From Xiphydria camelus (lineage: Eukaryota; Arthropoda; Insecta; Hymenoptera; Xiphydriidae), in the NCBI GenBank assembly GCA_963678675.1, contig OY783200.1, positions 11,395,431 to 11,459,430 of the forward strand: a stretch of 64,000 bases of DNA, read 5' to 3'. Each line of letters begins with the position of its first letter. Position 1 is the first letter of the stretch. Under the pieces are notes generated by a model, which was not told the origin of the DNA, did not search any database, and saw only the letters and a program-made list of their open reading frames with translations. A program made the translations under genes and the position numbers. Shown here piece after piece: positions 32,843 through 44,736 of this stretch.

Positions 32843-35773
32843 CTATCCAATAAATTCGACGTGGTCACAGTTGATTAAGGGAACATATTTCCCACGCATG
32901 ACTGTAAAGGAAGACAATGGATGTGGAAATACTAAATTCTCGGTAGCAATTACGTTTTGCTGGGTATCTACAGGTCGTTCAATCAAATATGCATTCAATT
33001 CTTCACAATAATTTACAGTTTCAAGATGTGAAATTATAAACAATTTCCAATTTTGATAAACAAATAAGTCGTTTATTTCTGCAAATAAAGGAAGCGAATT
33101 ATCGTTACTGAATTGATATAAAATGATACTGTTTTTCTCGTACATTGTTCCATATATAACTATTTTGCTGGTTCGCATAATTTGGCATGTATCTCGTTCA
33201 GCCTCATCAACAAATCGATTAAACAATCTTGCGTAAGGAAGATTTTTCAGCAGTAGTATAGGACCTGTTTTTACCTGATCACCTTTGTATAGAAATTTTT
33301 TTGATGGCATTCCTGGATATGAAGCAAGTCTAGAAGATAGTCGTGCTTGATGTCGGTAGCTCAACGTGAAAGGAATGTTTTTGAAATTTCGAACGATCGG
33401 CACTAATGATTTGAAGTATGCATGAGCAGCTTCAAATCTAAAGCACCACTGTTGTCTTGCAGGTCCAAACAATTTGATGTATCGTGGAATATGAATCATA
33501 AAATGAAATTTTGGTGTAATCCAGTCAGAATGCAATCTACTAAATCGCAATAGAAACACTTGGATCATTCGACTTAATAAATCTATCGACTCTGTTCGGA
33601 CTTCATATGCAAGACAAACGTTCATAATTTGCAGAAGCAGAATGTGACAATTAATTACATCCTTGATATCTTCCTTTTCACACTCTAATATCCATTCGCA
33701 AATTAAAAATGGCAATATATGTGCAAGCACGAATATTTGCGATGCTTTTTGGCGTAAGGTATTGTTCTCCGTAAGTTGATCACGTTCGATGAAAGCAGGT
33801 TTATCTCTTTTAAAGTGACCATAATGGAAGCAAGTTAATTTTTCATTGAATTCATCAACTGTGAAAAGGTTATTCTGAATAATGCAGTCTCGCAATGTTA
33901 CTCGGCATATAATTTCCGCTACACCTTCAATTAAAATGTGCATACAATCCTGTGGAAGGCACATTGTAATATCAAAATTAGGTATACCCATCAACGGACT
34001 TTTTCTGTTGATTCCATACTGCTTTTGCCAGAAGTTTTTAGCCGCTTTTGTAATATTCGGTTCACAAATTGCATCAATATGTTCCTGGTGGTCGTTAGTA
34101 TTACGTAAAATAAAATTATTTTCATGAAAATTATTTTTCCACTCTTCTCTGGTCGTCATGCATGAACGACAGAGTCGATAGGCAGAAACAGACTCTTTAT
34201 ATCCTCCAATCATCGCTGAAGCAGGGGTATCTCCAGCGCAAAACAAAACTGATCCTTTGAAATTTTTTATCTGACCATTGACAGTTATATTGACTCCCTC
34301 AATTTGTAATTTGATGATATCGGAAATAAACGGTTCCAAAATTCTTTCTAGAGCGTTGAATTCTTTTAAAAATGAGGTCTTGACGACGGCCAATAGCTGA
34401 ATACTATCCTTTGACGATCGTACTTCAGGATTGATATTTGCAAGGGACCAATAAAACATCGATAGTTTGTGAGTTTTTGAAGCGGCTCCTAAGGGATTCG
34501 TGACTCCAAGGTCATCATAATATAGTATAATAGCTAAGGCGTTCTCGTTATTTCGGAAAAAGTCATTTTCTCGATAATAACAGCCGTCCAGAACTGTTCG
34601 AAGAATACATTTGTCATTGTTTGACGGGTTTTCAATGTGAAATCGGACTTCGTCGTTATTTAGAAGATTTTTTAAATTGTCAAGGAAAGGTATAATATAC
34701 GCATGACGATTGACTTCTACAAGATCTGGTATTGTGCCAAATTGCCTCTTCTTCTGTTTCCATTGAAAAGTAGCACCAATAACATGTGCTTGTGGCATTA
34801 CCATGCCAAACTTCTCAATAAGTACCTTATCGAGAGCATCTTTTGAGCATACCGAAGAATATATCGACGATGGTGGATATTCATTTCCTAAGATATTTTG
34901 ATAATCTTCTAAACGAAGTAACTTTGTTTCGGGGTCACATCTCCTCTTTAATTCATCCTTTAAAGAGAAAATCATTTGTTTTCATATTTAATCTATTATT
35001 ATGAGCATAATCAAACAAATGTTTTACAAAAGTCTTACCAACAAAACTGACAAATAAGCATCTAATAAATTCGTGACGCCATCGATAAGATGATCGACAG
35101 CAGTTTGTGAAACTTTACAATTTTCGCGAATATTGACGAGGAATTTGGCCGCATGCCATTCGAGAAATTCAGATGGTAACACGACAGGCTGTGCTCTGTT
35201 TTCTGAAATTTAAATGCACTCACATAGTATAATCTGCACACACTATTGTAGGACACAGAAAAAAAATATTTATATCGAAGAAATGTTAATTTTAAATTAT
35301 AGCAAAGAAATATTTCTTCGATTTAAAGAACATTTCTTTAATGAAAATAATATATTCCTTAAATTAAAGGATTATTCTGTAAATGAAAGATATATCTTTA
35401 AATCAAAGAAATATTCATTTGCAACTATCCAAATTTTAAACAGTGTACATCGCATACCATCGTCTTCACGTCCCACATTTTGATTATTTTCTACCTCACA
35501 GGGTATATCGGGTAAATTAACTTCTACTTCCACTAATTCTGCTTCCTGATTTATTTCGTCTCGAAATTCCGGAATATCTGGATGATTTCTACATAAATGC
35601 TGACAGAAAGATTTCCATTTTCCAAACGTGGCAGCACATCCGTTATGTACACATTTCACTCTGAACTGTGGATCGTATCGATGATGTCGAATGACATGTT
35701 GCATCAAGAGATCACTCGTTGCACAAGAAAAGAAGCACATTGTGCACGGAAAATTTTGTTTCACTCCGATCAT
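32843..35773 (-). CDS. TNP2-type EnSpm transposase, copy 2 (864 residues)
   Basis: Exons in transcript order: 35773-35458, 35202-35039, 34957-32843. It is identical to copy 1 in every exon: two N-terminal C2H2 fingers, GDTPA, DCMH and FEAAH catalytic-region motifs, and a C-terminus ending NCDHVEFIG. It carries the same splice borders and the same divergent partner. The lack of a single difference between the copies implies very recent duplication, gene conversion, or duplicated assembly. Confidence 0.85.
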
Positions 35774-36274
35774 ATTAATATTGTGCCATTAAAATCCAAA
35801 TTTTCAATATTATTTCCGAGCTGGCTGTACGTGTTTAGCATAAAACTGTTTAACATCGGCTGCGTTCCTATCGCCACCGGCCAAGTTCATTGGGCCGTCA
35901 TATTCAACTGTAAGATAGAGCAGTGACTCCAGTAGGAGAAAGTTTCTCTACCGATAGCGTCAGGCAAGGACTTTTTTTATCCATTGTTTCCAGCCGTACT
36001 CTGGACAGTTGGTTGCCAGATGCCTTGCCTGCACAGCTTCGTTCGTAGCACGGGTCATCGCAGCCCCTTACGCGGCTTTCCGACGCCTCGGAAGATGCGC
36101 AACCCTACCAGCCTTTGTCTCCTTCGGTTTTTTTCCTCAGCAATAGCCAGTAGAAAAATGCACATTCCCACTCCTCTCTCGACTTCACCCCCAACACAAT
36201 TTTGTACATAACAGTCAGTCACCATCGACACTGCAATAAGGCAAGTCGCGCCGTCGCTGTCGCGCAAAACGCTC
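35774..36274. promoter_or_regulatory. Divergent intergenic region of EnSpm copy 2
   Basis: Mirror image of 27639-28139, between the start codons of the transposase (minus) and the SAMD3-like gene (plus). Same length and GC-rich patches; presumed bidirectional promoter. Confidence 0.5.
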
Positions 36275-39200
36275 GTGACGCCGAGACAATCCACGTGTAA
36301 GAAAATGGAAAAAAAGGCGTATTGTATAATCGGAGAACGTTGCAAATGTATTAGATACGTGTCGGAAAAAAATAAATGTGACGCTGAAGTTGTACGTGGC
36401 AAGTTATTCGAAGTGTGCAAGACGGACGCTATATTGAAAGCGATGGTGCATCACAAATCAATCGTTTTGCAAACAAAGGATCCTGACAGAGGGGATAAAT
36501 TTTGCGATATTGAAGAAGACTACGAGATTCCTGACAAAAGTGATGTTAATGTGGTTCTCATTCAAACCGTCGAAGAAATTGTGCCCGGCTCGAAGAATCG
36601 TAACGAAGATTTCGATCAAGATGATTTGCAAAACAATTGGAACTCAATGGAAGTAAATGTTCTGTACACTGAACCTCTGCAAAGTACTTCAAATGCGACA
36701 AGTGAATTGGAAGCCTCACATTCAGTTGCGAACGTATCGGAAAAGAAGTCTGAAGATCATGCGTTGAAAAATATTTTCAAAAAAGAGGTATGTTTAATCA
36801 TTTGTCATCGATGTTATGTATTCTTGTTCTTTATTATTTAATTAATCCTTAGTTGCCTTCAGTATCTTACCTTTTATTTTGTTTCATAAAGCCAACCCCC
36901 CTCCCCCCAAGATAAGGTTAGAGACTATCAAAGATGTTGGGGTGTTCTTTATTAATTGATGAGCCAGATGATTTCCGCATTTTAAAAAATTCAAATTATC
37001 AAATTTTTCTTCTGTTTATAAGAAAATTATATTCTTATAATCCCAAAAAATTAATTAGGATATAAAATATTGCCATAGTTTTGAAAATTGCTAAAATCAT
37101 GAAGATTATATTAATTTCTACTATTTTATCGTCTCAAAGATTTTTAAAATAATTTTTCGGAACGATATCGTTGCATATTGCAGATATCAATTGAAAGCGA
37201 AGAATGTAAGGCAGGTCCAAGTGAGATAACAACTATCTCGCCAACTATTCCGTATGAAGGAGAAAAATCGCAGTCAGTGATTGCCGGGCCCGGCTCCATA
37301 TTATTTCCAGCACCATTGCCACCGTTAACTTTTGATTTGGAGAAAAAATTGCAAGAAGTTGGTGTTCTGGAAGCTCAAAAGTCTTTCATGTATTTTTGGG
37401 GATCTTATTTGTGGCAAGCGACTAAAGGGGTGCCTACTAAACAAGATTACCACAATTTTGCAATGAGCATTGTTGCAGCTTATCCTTTGCTTCGCGGAGG
37501 TCACATGGAATGTGTTAGTAAAATGCATATTATTTTTGCCTTTTATTTATTGCTCATTTTAGGATCCTTTGGACACTTATAATGTTGGCCAATAATTTTT
37601 CAAATTTATATATTTCTTACACTGCAGTAAACCAAACTTAATAGTTTTTGGTGATAATTTTGTACAGTATAATTGGAGAAATGTGTATATTAAATTTAAT
37701 TCCCCATTTGTTTCATTCGTCCTGACGGTATAAAACTCATTTTAAACGAATATTGTAGTCACTATAATTAGTATATCTTAAGGCGAGAAATCCCTTTAAA
37801 AGCGTGAAAAATAGGTATTTTTCGGGAATTTTCCAAAAGCCACGCTTTATATAGAATATCTATTTCATTATTAATAAACCACGTATTCAACATTCCGTGC
37901 ATCAACATACCCCTCTGAAACATGGAGATGCGACGCACCGAGGCTTCGCAGTATTGTAATAACATATAGGTACTTGTATTTCTGTTTCTTCAATCCTTAA
38001 GGGAATTGTGAAAACACAACTAAGTACTTGGGTAAGAAATCATCGATCCAACATGAAGAAAAAGACTTTAAAAAGAGACTACCATGGAAAACTCAAAACG
38101 CCAGCTGAGCAAGCCATGTTAATTGACTTAAAAACGTAATCCTTACTTTTTTTAATATGGTCAATCATTAGTTATTATTTTAATTGTATTATTAGTTATT
38201 ATATTATTTAAACTTATTTCGTTTTTTCTGGTAGTGGTCAACCGACAGAAACAGATATAAAAAACGCTCTCAAAGAATTAGAGAAAAAACATAAAGATAA
38301 TAATACACCGCATGTAAAACGATTGTTAAAGATTACACTTTCACACCGAAGAACCTGGATTGAAAAGGAAGCCACTGGAATAGTGGATATAATTCAAAAG
38401 TATCCGCAATTGAAGGAATATGAAACAGTATATTACTTATGAACTATAATATCTAACATACATTGAGAAAAAAAGTTTTTCAGTCAACTCAATTTTAAGG
38501 TTACGGGCGTTCAACCTTATTTATGGTCATTTGAACAAATATTCAGTTTAGGTAGCTGAATATTTAGTTAGTTCAAATAAATTTTAGTTACTTTAACAAA
38601 ATATTTTTTCAGATAATTATACATTAAGTTGAGCGCCCATACCCTAAAAATTGAGTTGAATCAACTCATTTTTTCTTAGTGTATTATGCGATTTTTAGGT
38701 CGGCTTAAATTACAAGAAATAATAGTTTTAAATTATTCGCAGATTTTTTTCGACTTCCTAAATTTGAGAAAAGTAGACGAAGGTGTGATTTTCCAAAACA
38801 TCGGTCTGATGATGCAAAATTTAAAGAAATACTTTTCCTCCGAAGCTAATTCAGAGAGGGCTGAAATTTTGTTAATGACAAAACTCGAAAATGAATTAGC
38901 AAACAAGAAGCTGAAGAAAAAATTTTCGCCTCTAATCACCGTGAGCGAGGTATGACAATAATCAAGCAATTTTTATTTTATTCAAATTTTATATAAAGGC
39001 ATATTTCTGCACACAGGCGATGACATCCTCGGAGAATCATCTCGTTGGATGTAAGGACAACTCGCCACGCGCTATTATTTTTACAGCAGAGGAAAGGATA
39101 GCAACAGTGTACATCGTAGCGGATGAACACGTAAAAATCAAAATAGATAATCCTACGGCTACGAAAACTATCACTTGTCTTCTTGCTGCATATTACGTCT

Positions 39201-39337
39201 GGGATATAAGGTACCCGACCGCCTACTGTAATGTCCTGGAATACATCGATGGTGAAGTTCTGGGAACCACTACGGTAAACAAGAATTCGACAGTGCAAAA
39301 ATTTCTCCGAAAACGAAATAGTATCTTGCGTAATTAA
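36275..39337 (+). CDS. SAMD3-like EnSpm partner protein, copy 2 (586 residues)
   Basis: Exons 36275-36787, 37184-37513, 38002-38135, 38235-38427, 38680-38949, 39017-39337. Phases are 0, 0, 2, 0, 0, and the frame ends in TAA. Protein identical to copy 1. An in-frame second Met at residue 11 is an alternative start. Exon 5 begins two bases before the end of a MITE, so the exon's acceptor and polypyrimidine tract are MITE sequence. The stop is followed within about 10 bp by another MITE. Everything else about domains is as in copy 1. Confidence 0.75.
38461..38681. mobile_element. CACTRAGAAAAAA-type MITE in intron 4, copy 2
   Basis: Mirror of 25232-25452. The right end TTTTTTCTTAGTG supplies the AG at 38678-38679 used for exon 5. 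The related MITE at 59032-59254 has TTTTTTTCTCAGTG at the same place, an even better splice acceptor. Confidence 0.75.
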
Positions 39338-39342
39338 ACCAA

Positions 39343-39475
39343 ATAGGGCCAGTTGTTTCAACTTCTAGGTAAAATTTATCCTCTCGGTAAACCGCTTATT
39401 GGCTACTCTGATTGACTGATAAGCGGTTTACCGAGAGGATAAATTTTACCTAGAAGTTGGAACAACTGGGGCCAT
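39343..39475. mobile_element. Foldback MITE inside EnSpm copy 2
   Basis: Mirror of 24438-24570, immediately downstream of the SAMD3-like stop codon. Confidence 0.8.
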
Positions 39476-41189
39476 ACATAGATGTTTCTACATATATATG
39501 CGGCAGTCACAATTTTTTAGTTTACAATCTCAAATATTTAGTTTACATGCATGTAATATATATGTAAAATATATTTTACAATAACAATAATTTTTTTATT
39601 ACTTTATAAAACGCCTTCGCACTGTATATAGATAAAAGATGACCAGTAAAGGAAAACAATTCAGCTGGAAAAAAATGCAAAGTAGTTTTTATGGAGCATC
39701 AGAAGAGCTTTTTTTGCAGAAACAGCTCTTTTGAAGCTCCCTATAAGAAAAAACTTTTGGAATTTGATAATAGCTGCGCTATTTTCTTTTATAATCACTT
39801 TTTATCTATAATTTACTCGTTTTAAATGTGTTAAAATAACACGTTTACAATGTGTTAAAATAACACGTTTACAATGTGTTATACCGGATTAAAACGTTTT
39901 AAACGGTTCACTTTAACACGTTTAAAACGTATTATACATTAAAACGCCAGGAAACGTTTAAAACTTAACTACAAGGATTTACACACGTAAAGTGTGTAAA
40001 TATAACACACTTCCATTTGCAGTGTGCTTTGTTGCTTTCAGGTAAGTTCAATTCAGGGGAGAGAAAGATCTATAAATAAAAAAGTTATTATAGTTAACAA
40101 CCATAGAAGTAAACTGGAGTTTACGAGTACCGTACCTTACGTTTATTAGTGATTTTGTGCAGTGCACCTTCTTCTTTCACAACAAAGTCAATTGGTTTAT
40201 TTTCAGGCAATAGGTCATTTAAAATATCGTCAAATATTTCATTATCTGGAAAACTCATATGATCGTGTATCTCCAGTACAGTCTCTGTACCTTCTCTATT
40301 AACGCTTTTGTTTATTTTATGCCAAATTTTAAATAATTCTATGTATTCCACCTCGTGCAACCAAGTCGGTCCAGACTCTTTGAATAACTCAAGCTTACCA
40401 TCAGAAATGCTGTAGCATTTTATTGAAATGATCGATGACCAACTGCTCGTCATACCCGACGAATATTGGGACAGACATCTGTTTTCCTGTACCAGTATTC
40501 GTCACCACAAAAATTAATTAATAACGGACTCCTAACCTAAAAATATTTGCTAATTACTTAGTTTATATGTATATAATTTATCAAAAAAGTAATTTCCTGC
40601 CAATAAGACACACTACCGTGCATGCTAGAGAGAGTTTTCCAGAACAACTTGCCTTAATATTTATGCTAACAGCTGTACCAAACCTAGATTTATTCAAAAC
40701 ACCGGCACCTTTAACACACCGTCCGCGTCACAAATGTCACTCGATTGCAAATAATTTTTACCAGTTATTCCGTCGATGTTGCCACATATTATTAAAATTA
40801 TAGTATAATGGAATTTTATTATTGGATGCTTAATTTTTAAGGATATTTAATCGCACTGACGATAACTGGGTCTGTGACGGACACTGGGACATTTACCTTA
40901 TAGGGCGATTGGGTAACTGCACAAAACAGATAGAGTGCCATCTGTGGCACGCACCAAGCATTAAGCAGATGCCCGTGGTATAAGCGCTGTTTACACGTTA
41001 TTTTGGATAATAATTGAAGTGTTTTACCTATGAGATTTAATCAACATGGCCTCAATTATAATTCAAATAAATTCTTTCCGTGGAAAATCGTTATCAAAAG
41101 GTAAATACAAGCAGCGCCACCAAGCTGGGTTTCTTGGCGAAACTTGGATGTACATTCTCTGTATGTACACGTGTAACACAAACAAAAGC

Positions 41190-41369
41190 TACGTTTGTGG
41201 AAGTACGCTAGAGCCCTATTGCCGCAATGTGAAATTTCTGTATTACGATGCTTTTCGCCAGCGCCCGGCAACGTATCGCTCTGACGAGCTCGCTCGTACA
41301 GAGCAACTTTGTCCGAGTGTACAATGTAGCAGTGCCCGTTGCTGCATCCGCAACTCAATAACTAGCTAC
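41190..41369. repeat. Repeat R1, copy A (right part)
   Basis: From GCCGCAATGTGAAATTTCTG at about 41220 to the CTAC at 41366 this matches 50990-51145 closely. The upstream stretch with AAAAGCTACGTTTG (41185-41222) recurs alone at 53627-53664. After the solo LTR the match resumes at 42304. Confidence 0.7.
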
Positions 41370-42303
41370 TGTGACGTGGAGAATCGCTCCGCGTCACAAA
41401 AAGGGAGCACTCGGGCCTCTTTCGAAAAATGCGCGCGAATCGATTAGCGATAAGGCCGCGCGAAGCGTCACGAGCGCGATCGTGGCGAGAAGGCGAGCGA
41501 GTCGGAGCAGTCAGTTTTGAGCTAGCGTTCAGCGAGTGAGCCACGGTTGTGTCCCGAATCAAGCGAAGATAGTGCAATAACGAGAGCAAGCAGAGGAGCC
41601 GCGACGAGATCCACCGTGAGAGCCCTCCCCGATATCGAGAGAGAGCTCCTCCCGGGAAGCTGAGGTCGACGTCGAGAGGACCCCCGGATCTGCCACCCGG
41701 AAGCCGAGGAGCCGGGACGCGCCCAGCCAGGAAACGACCGGTGCAGCCTCGGTACACTCCCCTCTTTACGCGCGACCTCCGACTCGCCTCCGCGCCGTAG
41801 CTCGCCGTCCGAGAGCGCACGCTTTCGTCAGCGCCTCCGCGCCGATAGCGCATCGTTAGCGCCCTTCGTCTCGTCGACGAATCGAGTGGTGTCCGCGACG
41901 TTGTGCGGCACCACTCCAATTTCTTGGTTTGCGACTGCGAGCGTCGCCTGGGGACCTCCGTTTAGTCCCCGGCCGAATAAACGTTTCTTTTGTTTTTCTT
42001 TTGACGCAGTCGATTTTTCTTTTTTTCGCGAACCCGTCCGCGAATCCGTCCTCCCGAGTCCCAGTCAGCGTCCACCGAACCGCCCCTCTACCATTTGCTG
42101 TGGTAGCCGGACCCATTCGAGATCGGAACGGTACCGATCTCGCGATTTCCGCGCGTTCCCGGGGAGCTCAATCGTCTCCCCTCGCGGTGCATACGCGGTG
42201 CACCTGGCGCCCATCGTTTTTTTCCGTTTCGCGCGCGGCATTGTGGTCGCGAGATTGTGAGTAGCGGAGGGCACCGAGGGCCCTCACCGAACGCTACGTC
42301 ATA
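41370..42303 (+). mobile_element. Solo-LTR-like insertion, 934 bp, CTAC duplication
   Basis: A GC-rich block begins TGTGACGTGG and ends CTACGTCATA, an imperfect inverted pair. It is flanked by CTAC at 41366-41369 and 42304-42307. The copy at 51.1 kb has one CTAC and no insert, which proves insertion. Inside are an initiator-like TCAGTT at about 41508 and AATAAA at about 41976, in the order expected for U3, R and U5. The 3' end is TA rather than CA, which is unusual. No coding part of the retroelement remains here. Confidence 0.65.
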
Positions 42304-42454
42304 CTACATATTATATAGCAATAGAAAGCTATGGATGTTTACGAACTGGTTACTCTCGCCACTACGCTTCTCCTGCTACTGGGGTCCGAATATCGCGTAT
42401 CAAATAGATATAAAGCGCATAAATCACTTTACTTTCGGTCCTGTCGTCTCTTAA

Positions 42455-44328
42455 CCCTGCGTTAGTATGGTGAAACAATGTAATGTGAAATAGATATTTT
42501 CGTTATAAGGGCGTGAAGCGCCGTTTTTAATGAGTGTGAAGTTTTCCAATCACACGAGTTAAAACGACGCGAAACGCCCTTATAACGAATTCTATTTTTT
42601 GTCACTAAGTGTGAAATACGAGGTTGACGGGGTTGAGGACGCCCGTGCAACCGAGTTTTACGCACTGAGTGACGAAATAGATATTTTCGTTAAGGGCCCT
42701 ACAGACGACCAACTTGGTTGTCAACTTAGTTGTCAACTAGGTTGGCAACTTCTGCCAGAGACGAAACGAAATGTTGGCAACCAAGTTGCCAACATCACTT
42801 TCAAGGCGAGAGTGGAGTAGAGTGGATGGTTATAGTAGGTATAGCTCGAGAGTAACTTTGGTTGCCTTCATGACTGCGAGCAGAGTTGAGACGAAGAACA
42901 CTATACGATGATCTGAATCCCCGTATATACGGACGTTACATTTTTATTTATATCGATAAATGGACAAACATTGTAATTTGTTCAATTATAAAATCAATAC
43001 ATTATTAGACTTCAAGTCTCCAAAGTATGTTCAGCAAGTTATAAACTATACTGTCTATTAAAAAGCACAGATTATTATAGTCAATCAAAGACAATCAATG
43101 AATGTAGGATGAATAAACATTCGTATCACACATTATTTCTTTATTCGTATCAATATTTGCATCTATCTATGCAAGAATATTTATTAAAATATATAATCAA
43201 AAATGTAGACAAATGTTGAGAAAAGAATTAGACAATTATAAAATCTCATTTATTCGAGCTATTTCTTATTGACTGGAAAAGCAACATATATTTGCTCATC
43301 AAACTTTATATGAACACCGATAGAAATAATATTGTTAATCACAGGAGCGTGACAGCAGTTGGATGGGTGACCGCTCATGTGATGAAAAGATATACAAATA
43401 ATATTGTTTTCATAGTAATAGCCATTACATTATCAGTATTATTACAGGCTATTAAGAATTCCTCACTACTGCAACCATGATTATCTCCAGTGGCCACATA
43501 AATATTTTGACTGTTGCTATTAATTGATTAGTATTTTTATTAATTAATTAATTAATAATATTGTTTAATTGGTAAAAATCAATATATCAATTAATCTGAT
43601 TTTCATTCCTGCAATAATAATAATAACAATAATATGCAGGGATTGGCTGGTAGGGGTTATGGCATTCAAACGAGGTTCAAATTTTGCCCCTACTTTGAAG
43701 CTGAAAGTGGAATATACGGAACTTTCTACCATCTTCAGCTTCAAAGTAGAAGCAAAATAACATAGAGGCTCTGGTCTTGACGGCACAATTCCAAGTTCAC
43801 AACTGATGTTGACAACCTTGTTGCCAACTTCCCTACAGACCTACAACATAGTCGCCAACATCAGGCTCCACCCACGAAATATCCCAAGTTGTCGATCTTA
43901 CCCCAACCATTCCTCCAACATGAATTTCCAACCACTAACCTGCCTACAGATGTCCAACATCCCTTCCAACACGGCAAATTGACAACTAAGTTGACAACCA
44001 AGTTGGTCGTCTGTAGGGCCCTTTATAAGGGCGTGAAGCGCCGTTTTTAACGAGTGTGAAGGTTTCCGCACGAGCGAAACGAGTGCGGTAACCACACGAG
44101 TTAAAACGACGCGAAACGCCGTTATAACGAATTCTATTTTTTGTCACTAATGTCACAAGTGTCAAATACGAGGTTGACGGGGTTGAGGACGACCGTGAAG
44201 CCGAGTTTTACGCACTGAGAGTGACGAAAATTGCATAGTGACAAAAAATAGAATATAGCACTTCACGCCCTTATAACGAAAATATCTATTAGTTGGGGTA
44301 TGACATACTCCACCTTACCAACGGAGGG
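42455..44328. mobile_element. piggyBac-type element with TTAA ends, split
   Basis: CCCTGCGTTAGTATGGTG at 42455 and the complement of CCCTCCGTTGGTAAGGTG at 44328, each bordered by TTAA (42451-42454 and 44329-44332). The short body holds modules with CGTTATAAGGGCGTGAAGCG and TATTTTTTGTCACTAA, which recur at 44025-44290 and 51293-51500. A 1,330 bp Harbinger-type element is inserted inside. Non-coding. Confidence 0.75.
42693..44022. mobile_element. 1,330 bp PIF/Harbinger-type element
   Basis: AGGGCCCTACAGACGACCAA at 42693 and its complement at 44022 with TTA on both sides (42690-42692 and 44023-44025). The TIR continues through repeated GTTGTCAACTTAGTTGTCAA-like units. The interior is AT-rich with no transposase or MADF frame, so it is non-autonomous. 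The target was the CGTTATAAGGG module of the surrounding element. Confidence 0.8.
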
Positions 44329-44432
44329 TTAAAAAGTATTGGATTCAATCCCTAGCGAAATATTTCCAATATATGTATGTACCCCATACAATAAAAATCC
44401 CACAACCATATTCTGAACATACTTTATGTAAG

Positions 44433-44690
44433 CTATTTTTTTAACGCGGGGTCAAACCGAAAATCTCGTGCTCTCGATGTGTTCCGTTGCGCGCGTAGTA
44501 TAAAGTTGCACCCTGCGTCCACCGGTACCTTCGTTGTAAATATCGAGGGTTTCCTGCCACAAGGGTGTAGGTACCAACCAAACCATGATTTTTGTGGATA
44601 CGCCCTTTTGACGGGTAACCCTTGATATATCTCACGATTCGTGGTAGTGGTCTGGTAGTTCCGAATGCAATTATTATAAAGCATGTCTAA
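44433..44690. other. Unassigned stretch
   Basis: Moderately GC-rich sequence between the piggyBac-type element and a MITE. ACCGAAAATCTCGTGCTCTC near 44457 and ACCGAAAAACTCGCGTTCGC near 44690 form a weak direct repeat of the pattern aaccgaaaa.ctcg.g.tc. I see no supported gene. Confidence 0.4.
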
Positions 44691-44736
44691 CCGAAAAACT
44701 CGCGTTCGCGATGCGTTGAGTTGCCTGTATACCTAA

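Larger units (their letters stand above)
32360..40024 (-). mobile_element. EnSpm/CACTA transposon, copy 2 (7,665 bp, inverted)
   Basis: Same length as copy 1, same termini, opposite orientation; positions relate as 63913 minus x. All predicted proteins of the two copies match residue for residue, and the noncoding stretches I compared match base for base. Its own flanks are TG (32358-32359 and 40025-40026), different from the TT of copy 1. That supports a separate insertion event. Confidence 0.9.
23590..40453 (-). pseudogene. pogo-like gene, exons split by EnSpm insertions
   Basis: Likely exons, in transcript order: 40453-40136; 40069-40025 joined to 32357-32342 across EnSpm copy 2; 32278-32066; 31932-31554 joined to 23886 downward across EnSpm copy 1. 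Phases agree if one copy of each 2-bp target duplication is removed. The segment SPFKNNLFWPDTPK followed by IPSVATSKDWQE is the familiar end of pogo-type transposases. Beyond copy 1 come a Lys/Glu-rich stretch and a PHD-like finger (WFCNICEEEREE, MIKCEKC, MHEKCASA) near 23700-23590. Frame slips at about 31885, 23838 and 23625 show decay. The first exon (residues about 1-106) is acidic and unrecognised, and no DDE core is visible, so this may already have been a deletion derivative. Confidence 0.55.
23206..40898. mobile_element. pogo-like element, split by two EnSpm transposons
   Basis: AGGTAAATGTCCCAGT at 23206 and its complement ending at 40898, flanked by TA at 23204-23205 and 40899-40900. 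The motif CCAGTATTCGTCA and variants recur at both ends (near 23217, 23403, 23437, 23459, 40445, 40490, 40860, 40883), in the style of repeated transposase sites. Without the two EnSpm insertions it would be about 2.36 kb. It holds a broken minus-strand gene with the C-terminal hallmarks of insect pogo transposases. Confidence 0.7.

Noticed and set aside
41362..41919. 185-codon minus frame in the GC-rich block
   Set aside because: The block is an LTR-like insertion; GC-rich DNA has few stops by chance, and overlapping long frames occur on both strands.
42065..42274. Several overlapping GC-rich frames at 41.8-42.3 kb
   Set aside because: Chance frames in the U5-like part of the LTR-like block.
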